A stretch of DNA of 17,743 nucleotides, from assembly GCA_036823195.1 (NCBI GenBank), contig DAISGI010000046.1, forward strand, positions 1 to 17,743, read 5' to 3'. The position numbers and the translations under genes were made by a program. The notes below the pieces were generated by a model. That model did not search any database. It saw only the letters and a program-made list of their open reading frames with translations, and was not told where the DNA came from. The stretch comes from UBA4874 sp002399435 (lineage in GTDB: Bacteria; Bacillota; Clostridia; Caldicoprobacterales; DTU083). Positions within the stretch are counted from its first letter, which is position 1, and each line of letters starts with the position of its first letter. Shown one piece after another: positions 12,340-17,743 of the stretch.

Positions 12340-13224
12340 ATGTGCATCTTTCTTGTTGTTCTGTCCGAAATCTTCCTTTTCCGGGACTCTGCGGCTGCTT
12401 TTCCCCTTCTGGCTCCTGACAGAGTGAACCTCCTTCACCGGGAATTCCCTTACATCAATCGTATCGTCCTCCATGGTCATCTTTACCTTGACGGTTTGCT
12501 GCAGCAAATTCGTTTCCGTTACCGTCGCCAGACCATCTGGTGTCTCAACGGGTTTGCCGATCCGGGGCATCTGTTTGCGTGCGCATTCATAAAATTCCTG
12601 TTCATAATTCAGGCAGCACATCAGTCTTCCGCAAATCCCGGAGATCTTGGAAGGATTCAGGGACAAGTCCTGTTCCTTGGCCATCTTAATGGATACCGGA
12701 TGAAAATCTCCCAGAAAGGTACTGCAGCACAGGGCCCGGCCACAGGGGCCCAGTCCTCCCAGCATCTTTGCCTCATCGCGGACACCGATCTGGCGCAGCT
12801 CAATCCGGGTCCGGAACACGGACGCCAGGTCCTTGACCAACTCCCGGAAGTCAATCCTTCCGTCTGCCGTAAAGTAAAAAATAAGCTTGCTGTTGTCAAA
12901 GGTCAGCTCCACATCCACCAGATTCATCGGTAGATTGTGAACCGCTATTTTCTCCTCGCCCACGCGGAAGGCTTCCTTTTCCCTGGCCCGATTTGCAGCA
13001 AGCTGTTTGTCATCCTCCTCCCCCGCTTTTCGGATAACAGGCTTTAGAGGAGATATGATCTCCTCTTCCGGAACAAGCTTCGGAGCTACCACAACATCAC
13101 CATACTCCACTCCCCGTGCAGTTTCCACGATGACATGATCCTCTTCCCCCAGTTCCATGCTGTTGGGGCTGAAATAATATATCTTACCGGCTTTTTTAAA
13201 CCGGACTCCTACGATTAGCTGCAT
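12334..13224 (-). CDS. ricT: RicT/YaaT, PSP1-domain Fe-S protein (Y-complex subunit)
   Basis: This 296-residue protein belongs to the YaaT/PSP1 family. In B. subtilis, RicT forms an Fe-S-containing complex with RicA and RicF that acts on RNase Y-dependent mRNA processing and promotes competence, biofilm formation and sporulation. Visible hallmarks are the N-terminal domain MQLIVGVRFKKAGKIYYFSP, HNLPMNLVDVELTFDNSKLI and RTRIELRQIGVRDEAKMLGG. The cysteine-rich core is GPCGRALCCSTF and SGICGRLMCCLNYEQEFYEC, with Cys at 161, 166, 167, 198, 203, 204 and 214. The C-terminus (about 265-296) is basic and variable. The start ATG at 13224 follows AGGGAGG and lies inside the end of holB (29-bp overlap), as expected for the conserved darA-holB-ricT order. 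The following genes usually seen (trmN6-like, rsmI) are absent; a convergent LacI gene abuts instead. Confidence 0.95.
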   Translation of the reverse strand: MQLIVGVRFKKAGKIYYFSPNSMELGEEDHVIVETARGVEYGDVVVAPKLVPEEEIISPLKPVIRKAGEEDDKQLAANRAREKEAFRVGEEKIAVHNLPMNLVDVELTFDNSKLIFYFTADGRIDFRELVKDLASVFRTRIELRQIGVRDEAKMLGGLGPCGRALCCSTFLGDFHPVSIKMAKEQDLSLNPSKISGICGRLMCCLNYEQEFYECARKQMPRIGKPVETPDGLATVTETNLLQQTVKVKMTMEDDTIDVREFPVKEVHSVRSQKGKSSRRVPEKEDFGQNNKKDAHS

Positions 13225-14206
13225 GGTACGAACCTCCCTGAAAATGCAGAAGCATATTTTCGATGGTCAGCTGATAATTTCCATTGCTTTTCAAAATCTT
13301 TCTGCTTGCCTCCACCTTTTCCATCATATCGTTTAAGTCCCTGCTTGTAAAGAGGGGGGCCAGCTTCCGAAGCAGGCCGGTCTGATCCAGGTTTATGATC
13401 CGGTCCGGATCCCCGGTTTCCTTGTAGACAAGCAGATCCCGAAACCACAGGATCAGAATATCCAGCAGATCATCCACCTGTTCCCGGTGGTCCTGGAAAA
13501 CATCATAGAGCTCCAGAATCCGGGAGGATCCCGCCATGGATAGTCCCCCCATAAGCCTTTCCCGGTTGCCCCGAAAGCTTTCGTCTTCCGCCAGGGACAG
13601 CGCCTTTCCCGGTACCCCCTGGGACAGCGCAGCATAGGTCATCGCCTTTTCCCGGGGGAGGCTCAGCCGCTTCGTCAAAATCCCTGCCACATCTTCCCGG
13701 GGCAGGCTTCCGATCCGAACCATCTGGCACCGGGACCGGATCGTAGGCAAAATGGAAAACGTGCTATCCGCCAGGAGGAAAAATACGGAATGGGACGGCG
13801 GTTCCTCCAGGGTCTTCAGCAGGGCATTCTGCGCCTGTTCTGTCATCTCCTGTGCGTTTTCAATAAAACAGATCCGATTGCCGGCCTGAAAAGGCTTTAC
13901 TTTCATTTTCTCCTGCATATCCCGGATTTGCTCAATGAGGATATTCTTCCTGCCTTCCTGTCTGCGGATCCACATCACATCAGGATGGCTCCCGGCCTGA
14001 AACTGGCGGCAGGTGCGGCAGACTCCGCAGGGCTTCTCTCCCGGCCCTTCACAGAGCAGGGCCTGGGCAAACAGGCTGCTCAGGGTTTTTTTGCCTGAGC
14101 CAGCAGGCCCTGTAAATAAATAAGCATGGACAATCCGCCCGCCGGAGAGGATTCGATCCATTCTGCCGACAAGCTGGGATTGTCCAACTATATGATGGGT
14201 ATTCAT
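13196..14206 (-). CDS. holB: DNA polymerase III delta' subunit
   Basis: This 336-residue AAA+ clamp-loader subunit opens the beta sliding clamp together with delta and tau/gamma. Motifs in order are GQSQLVGRM near the N-terminus, a Walker A-like GPAGSGKKT (33-41), a zinc module with Cys52, Cys60, Cys63 and Cys66 (CGVCRTC), ENAQEMTEQAQNALLKTLEE in the Walker B/sensor region, and PTIRSRCQ, the SRC motif that serves as arginine finger. Unlike many delta' proteins, it keeps a plausible complete P-loop. The C-terminal collar domain (about 210-320) is helical. Its ATG overlaps the darA stop by one base (TGATG), and its 3' end overlaps ricT by 29 bp, so the three genes are translationally coupled. 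Confidence 0.95.
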   Translation of the reverse strand: MNTHHIVGQSQLVGRMDRILSGGRIVHAYLFTGPAGSGKKTLSSLFAQALLCEGPGEKPCGVCRTCRQFQAGSHPDVMWIRRQEGRKNILIEQIRDMQEKMKVKPFQAGNRICFIENAQEMTEQAQNALLKTLEEPPSHSVFFLLADSTFSILPTIRSRCQMVRIGSLPREDVAGILTKRLSLPREKAMTYAALSQGVPGKALSLAEDESFRGNRERLMGGLSMAGSSRILELYDVFQDHREQVDDLLDILILWFRDLLVYKETGDPDRIINLDQTGLLRKLAPLFTSRDLNDMMEKVEASRKILKSNGNYQLTIENMLLHFQGGSYHAANRRSPV

Positions 14207-14535
14207 CAGATTTTCTTAAACTGCTCTATGTCCATTACAAACACCGTAGCTCCGCCCACCGTTACTTCCACGGGATAGGGCACATATACGCCCGCCGACC
14301 CTGCGACCGGCGAGGGGGAGGTGGCGACCTGCTTCCTGCTCTTACAGGCCTTTTCAATCAACTCCATGGCATGATCCAGCCTTTCCTGATCCACACCAAT
14401 CAGGAATGTAGTATTTCCCGCTCTCAAAAAGCCGCCTGTGGTAGCCAGTTTGGTAACACTGAAGCCGTCGTTCATCATGGTGGATGTAAGCTTCTGGGCA
14501 TCCTCATCCTGTACAATGGCGATGATCAATTTCAT
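14206..14535 (-). CDS. darA: Cyclic-di-AMP receptor DarA (PstA/YaaQ), PII-like
   Basis: This 109-residue PII-like trimeric protein binds the second messenger c-di-AMP, which controls potassium and osmolyte homeostasis in Firmicutes. Diagnostic parts are MKLIIAIVQDEDAQKLTSTM at the first beta strand, the nucleotide-contacting stretch TKLATTGGFLRAGNTTFLIG (28-47), a variable loop around 65-80 (SRKQVATSPSPVAG), and the final strand EVTVGGATVFVMDIEQFKKI. Length and domain are complete. The start ATG at 14535 has GGAGG about ten bases upstream. It has its own promoter at 14635-14607 and leads the operon with holB and ricT. The tmk and yaaR genes commonly found around it in Bacilli are absent from this window. 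Confidence 0.96.
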   Translation of the reverse strand: MKLIIAIVQDEDAQKLTSTMMNDGFSVTKLATTGGFLRAGNTTFLIGVDQERLDHAMELIEKACKSRKQVATSPSPVAGSAGVYVPYPVEVTVGGATVFVMDIEQFKKI

Positions 14536-14606
14536 ACCGCAAAACCCTCCTTTTTAATGATAAGCAAATCCGGTGATGCATTTTTCTGTCTTCCTTGCCC
14601 TCTTTT

Positions 14607-14635
14607 ATTATATCTGATTGCCATTATTTATGCAA
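14607..14635 (-). promoter_or_regulatory. Predicted sigma-A promoter of darA-holB-ricT
   Basis: On the minus strand TTGCAT (14635-14630) and a consensus TATAAT (14612-14607) are separated by 17 bp. Transcription would start near 14600, with about 65 bases of leader. No clear terminator separates it from the V-ATPase D gene, so read-through from the ATPase operon is possible. An 8-bp inverted repeat (GATAAGCA / TGCTTATC) flanks the promoter about 90 bp apart. Confidence 0.75.
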
Positions 14636-14654
14636 ACGGATTTTCACTTTATGC

Positions 14655-15272
14655 TTATCCCCGGCCGGTTTTTTTCTTGACCATCTTCAGACGGAAGAAG
14701 TCCTCCCGCTCCTTTTCCTCCAGAGCATCCTGAATGGATTTCACCAGGGCCTGATAGCCTGGAATCTGGATATTCTGAAGAGCGTTGGTACGTTTTTGGG
14801 TTCTCTTCACTTCATTGGCCAGCTTATAGACAGAAACCTCGATTTCCGCCATCTCGAGGATGAGGTAGGCTACGTTGTGAAAATTGAGAAGCGCCACGTC
14901 CATGGCGTTGTTAGTGTGATAAAAGCTGTAGTAAGGCTTCAGCTCCTCCTTGTGGAACCGGACACTGGGGATCTCCACGCCCATTACACTTTTCAGCAGG
15001 ATATTGAAATCCGTTTCTTCCGGAATGGAAAGGGCAATATCCTCCACGGTGCTGATGCCCATGGTAACGTTGGCCATCTGCAGAGCCTGATAAGCGGCTG
15101 CAAACGTGGTGCCAATCCGTTCCTGGATCTCTTCCGCCCGATCAATCCGGCTCATCATTTCCCGGATCAGGACATTCCGCTTCCGGTCCATGAGTTCGTA
15201 AGCCTTGCGGGACAGTTCCAGGGAAGCCTGGGCACGCATCAGATTGGATTTTGTAGGTGTTGTATCAGCCAT
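14655..15272 (-). CDS. ntpD: V-type ATP synthase subunit D
   Basis: This is the central rotor-shaft subunit of the V/A-type ATPase, an antiparallel coiled coil that turns inside the A3B3 head. It has 205 residues from the ATG at 15272. The conserved start DTTPTKSNLMRAQASLELSR, the long N-terminal helix (LMDRKRNVLIREMMSRIDRA), the MGI/VED centre and the C-terminal helix AYLILEMAEIEVSVYKLANEVKRTQKRTNALQNI-like segment are all typical. The strongly basic end (FFRLKMVKKKTGRG) is also usual. I chose ATG at 15272, which has AGGAAGTGAG upstream, over a GTG at 15281 whose ribosome site would be too close. It begins 5 bp before the B-subunit coding region's end is cleared, so B and D are coupled. No terminator was recognised after the stop. 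Confidence 0.95.
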   Translation of the reverse strand: MADTTPTKSNLMRAQASLELSRKAYELMDRKRNVLIREMMSRIDRAEEIQERIGTTFAAAYQALQMANVTMGISTVEDIALSIPEETDFNILLKSVMGVEIPSVRFHKEELKPYYSFYHTNNAMDVALLNFHNVAYLILEMAEIEVSVYKLANEVKRTQKRTNALQNIQIPGYQALVKSIQDALEEKEREDFFRLKMVKKKTGRG

Positions 15273-15277
15273 CCAAC

Positions 15278-16654
15278 TCACTTCCTGTAGTATTTCTCAA
15301 GGGTTTCGGGCCGGATCCGGTTCAGCTCTTCCTTCGGCAGGATGGAAAGAAGCTCCCAGGCCAGATCCAGGGTCTGTGAAATGTCCCTGTTTTCCTGGAA
15401 TCCCTGCCGGACAAACCGTTCCTCAAACTGCCGGCCAAATTCCATGTATTTCCGGTCCGTTTCCGACAGTTCTTCTTCCCCGATGACCTGAGCCAGATCC
15501 TCCACGTCCCGGACCCTAGAATAAGCGGAAAAGATCTGATCTGCCAGCTCCGGGTGATCTTCCCGGGTATATCCCTTTCCAATCCCATCCTTCATCAAAC
15601 GGGACAGGGACGGCAGGATATTGACCGGCGGATAGATATTGCTTTGATAGAGATCCCGGCTCAGCACAATCTGCCCTTCTGTGATAAATCCGGTCAGATC
15701 CGGCACCGGATGGGTAATGTCATCATTGGGCATGGTAAGAATCGGGATTTGCGTAATGGAACCTTTCTTCCCCTTCATCATTCCCGCCCGCTCATACAAG
15801 CTGGCCAGATCGGAATACAGATATCCGGGATATCCTTTTCGGCTGGGAACCTCCTCCCTGGAGGAAGAAATCTCACGGAGGGCTTCACAATAACTTGTCA
15901 TGTCCGTCAGAATCACCAGGATATGCATTCCCAGATCAAATGCCAGATACTCTGCAGCCGTCAGTGCACATCGGGGAGTGGTGATCCTCTCTACAATGGG
16001 ATCGTCGGCTGTATTGAGAAACATAACAACCTTCTCCAGCACACCCGATTGTTCAAAGCTCCTGCGGAAATATTCCGCATCATCGTGTTTCACTCCCATG
16101 GCGGCAAATACGACGGCAAAATCCTTCCCGCTTTCCGAAGCAATTTTCGCCTGTCTGACAATCTGCACGGCCAGTTCATTGTGGGGCAGTCCATTCCCGG
16201 AAAAAATAGGAAGCTTCTGGCCCCGGATCAGGGTCAGCAGCAAATCAATGGAAGAGATCCCGGTTTGAATAAAATTTCTCGGATAAACCCGGGCCACCGG
16301 ATTCATCGGCCTGCCGTTGATGTTCCCCATTCTGCTTGCATACAGTTCGCCGCCTCCGTCAATTGGCTGCCCGATTCCATTAAAGGTCCTTCCCAGAATC
16401 TCCGGGACCAAAGGAATTTCCAGTGGCTTGCCGCTGAAACGGACACTGGTATTCCGGGCGGAAAACCCGGTGGTGCTGCCAAAAACCTGGATGATCACCT
16501 TGTCTCCGTCGATCCGTATCACTCTGCCCTTTCTGTATTCTTCGCCGTTGTTCACATTGATGTCCACCATCTCATCGTAGGACACATCCTTTACACCGGA
16601 CAGCAGAATAAGAGGACCGTTTATTTTATCCAGCAAAAGAAATTCTTTTCTCAC
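15278..16654 (-). CDS. ntpB: V-type ATP synthase subunit B
   Basis: This 458-residue subunit is the non-catalytic partner of A in the A3B3 head. It carries the characteristic degenerate P-loop FSGNGLPHNEL (151-161) in place of GxxxxGKT, as expected for B. Other family signatures are INGPLILLSGV (11-21), MNPVARVYPRNFIQTGISSID (117-137), VFAAMGVKHDDAEYFRRSFE, TDMTSYCEALREISSSREEVP, GYLYSDLASLYERAG, PNDDITHPVPDLTGFITEGQI and PPVNILPSLSRLMKDGIG. Length matches the family. The start is a GTG at 16654 after GGAAGGTGAG. It lies 39 bp after subunit A, with a hairpin in between, and it ends just inside the D gene start region. Confidence 0.97.
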   Translation of the reverse strand: MRKEFLLLDKINGPLILLSGVKDVSYDEMVDINVNNGEEYRKGRVIRIDGDKVIIQVFGSTTGFSARNTSVRFSGKPLEIPLVPEILGRTFNGIGQPIDGGGELYASRMGNINGRPMNPVARVYPRNFIQTGISSIDLLLTLIRGQKLPIFSGNGLPHNELAVQIVRQAKIASESGKDFAVVFAAMGVKHDDAEYFRRSFEQSGVLEKVVMFLNTADDPIVERITTPRCALTAAEYLAFDLGMHILVILTDMTSYCEALREISSSREEVPSRKGYPGYLYSDLASLYERAGMMKGKKGSITQIPILTMPNDDITHPVPDLTGFITEGQIVLSRDLYQSNIYPPVNILPSLSRLMKDGIGKGYTREDHPELADQIFSAYSRVRDVEDLAQVIGEEELSETDRKYMEFGRQFEERFVRQGFQENRDISQTLDLAWELLSILPKEELNRIRPETLEKYYRK

Positions 16655-16671
16655 TTTCTCACCTTCCAGGG

Positions 16672-16694
16672 ATACGGAAAAATCCCCCCGTATC
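16672..16694 (-). other. Hairpin between V-ATPase A and B genes
   Basis: GATACGG (16672-16678) and CCGTATC (16688-16694) form a 7-bp stem with a loop of nine bases, beginning at the last base of the A stop codon and ending before the B ribosome site. There is no T-run after the stem. It may affect mRNA stability or B translation; this is speculation from position. Confidence 0.4.
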
Positions 16695-17743
16695 TATGCA
16701 TATTGCTGTTCCAAATTACCATAAAAAGCACGGATGTCATTTTCAATGGCATCAAACTGCCTGGTATCATCATTGGGAATAGTTTGTTTCATCTTCATGA
16801 CCCGGCTGTACAGTTCCTCATTCCTTACGAGGGAAATGGGAATCCCCTTTTTGATGGCATGGGCTCCCCGCTCATAAAGATAGTCCATAATCTTCAGCAT
16901 ACGATATTGCTTTTTAAGTGGAACAAACGTATCCACCGGGTGAAACGCGTTCTGGCTCATAAACCCGTTCCGGAGAATGCGGGCAATCTCCAGAATCAGC
17001 CGCTGATCGTCGGGCAGCACATCTTCGCCCACCAGTTTGACGATTTCCAGAAGCCGGCTCTCCTCATGCAGCAGCTTCAGCATGCGGGCACGGATTTCGA
17101 GGATGTCATGGGATACATTGTCTTCATACCAGTCCGCCAGCTGATCCACATATCCGCTATAGCTCTTCAGCCAGTTGATGGCTGGAAAATGCCTGGAGTA
17201 GGCAAGTTCACGGTCCAATGCCAGAAAAGCGCTGACAAAGCGTCTGGTATTCTGCGTGACCGGCTCGGAAAAGTCTCCGCCTGCCGGGGATACCGCTCCG
17301 ATAATGGTGACGGAGCCCTCCTCCCTGCCCAGCGTTTCCACCACGCCTGCCCGCTCATAGAATTCCGCAAGGCGGGAAGGCAGATAGGCGGGATACCCTT
17401 CTTCCGCAGGCATTTCCTCCAGACGTCCGGATATTTCACGAAGCGCCTCTGCCCAGCGGGAGGTGGAGTCTGCCATGACCGCAGCATCATAGCCCATATC
17501 CCGGTAATACTCCGCCAGGGTAATACCGGTGTAGATACTGGCTTCCCTGGCCGCCACCGGCATATTGGACGTATTGGCAATCAAAACGGTGCGTTCCATC
17601 AGGGAACGTTTCGTTCTGGGATCCACCAGCTGCGGAAAATCCTCCAGCACCTCCGTCATCTCATTGCCCCGTTCTCCGCATCCCACATAGATAATGACAT
17701 CGGCATCCGACCATTTGGCCAGCTGATGCTGGGTCATGGTTTT
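16694..17743 (-). CDS. ntpA: V-type ATP synthase subunit A (catalytic), 3' part, cut by the window edge
   Basis: This is the catalytic, ATP-hydrolysing or -synthesising subunit of the V/A-type ATPase. The visible 349 residues begin within the Walker A motif: the last in-window codons read K-T-M-T-Q-H-Q-L-A-K-W, i.e. the GKT end of the P-loop. Conserved blocks follow: VIIYVGCGERGNEMTEVL, SNMPVAAREASIYTGITLAE, YRDMGYDAAVMADSTSRWAE, GRLEEMPAEEGYPAYLPSRL and GSVTIIGAVSPAGGDFSEPV. They carry the catalytic glutamate (GCGERGNE) and the arginine/phosphate contacts. The C-terminal helical domain ends IENDIRAFYGNLEQQYA. The gene is upstream of B and D in the usual A-B-D order. The N-terminal about 240 residues, including the large insertion domain, lie outside the window. 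Confidence 0.97.
   Translation of the reverse strand, partial: KTMTQHQLAKWSDADVIIYVGCGERGNEMTEVLEDFPQLVDPRTKRSLMERTVLIANTSNMPVAAREASIYTGITLAEYYRDMGYDAAVMADSTSRWAEALREISGRLEEMPAEEGYPAYLPSRLAEFYERAGVVETLGREEGSVTIIGAVSPAGGDFSEPVTQNTRRFVSAFLALDRELAYSRHFPAINWLKSYSGYVDQLADWYEDNVSHDILEIRARMLKLLHEESRLLEIVKLVGEDVLPDDQRLILEIARILRNGFMSQNAFHPVDTFVPLKKQYRMLKIMDYLYERGAHAIKKGIPISLVRNEELYSRVMKMKQTIPNDDTRQFDAIENDIRAFYGNLEQQYA

Overview
The window looks like a draft-assembly scaffold from an anaerobic, probably spore-forming Clostridia-type Firmicute. The pointers are a V-type ATP synthase, a clostridial 2[4Fe-4S] ferredoxin, the darA-holB-ricT housekeeping cluster, a SpoIID/LytB-family protein and strong GGAGG-type ribosome binding sites. 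Most of the sequence is moderately GC-rich; about 10900-12340 is visibly more AT-rich. All recognised genes except one lie on the minus strand, so transcription runs from high to low coordinates. A run of exactly 100 N at 8988-9087 marks an assembly gap of unknown size.

Right part (17743 to 12334): the 3' end of V-ATPase subunit A, then complete B and D subunits. A separate sigma-A-like promoter follows, then a tightly coupled darA-holB-ricT operon (c-di-AMP receptor, DNA polymerase III delta', RicT/YaaT).

Middle (12339 to 7974): a LacI-family regulator on the plus strand that lacks the start of its DNA-binding domain faces a thioredoxin-like gene fragment on the minus strand, also without its 5' end. 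They meet at about 11370-11386, which looks like a rearrangement breakpoint or an assembly join. Next come a small ferredoxin gene with its own promoter and tandem terminators, and then a secreted SpoIID/LytB-domain protein. Its Pro-Thr-rich tail runs into the assembly gap. On the far side of the gap the Pro-Thr repeats resume in an open frame that ends in three SH3b domains. The repeat period and reading frames indicate that this is one gene, split in the assembly by a collapsed 60-bp minisatellite.

Left part (7848 to 1): a surface-polysaccharide locus. A sigma-A-like promoter precedes three GT4-type glycosyltransferases and a membrane polyprenyl-phosphate sugar-1-phosphate transferase. A regulatory intergenic region follows, with three tandem 11-bp repeats that fit OmpR-family (WalR/PhoP-type) boxes, hairpins and a promoter. 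It precedes an ABC exporter pair (Wzm permease, Wzt ATPase with a C-terminal cargo domain) and the start of a coiled-coil protein of the kind found beside Wzm/Wzt. The likely joint function is to start a glycan on undecaprenyl phosphate, extend it in the cytoplasm, and export it by the ABC-transporter-dependent route.

No tRNA, rRNA, CRISPR array, insertion sequence or phage gene was seen. The most unusual items are the repeat-broken SpoIID-SH3b protein, the head-to-head truncated pair, and the response-regulator-like repeat array.
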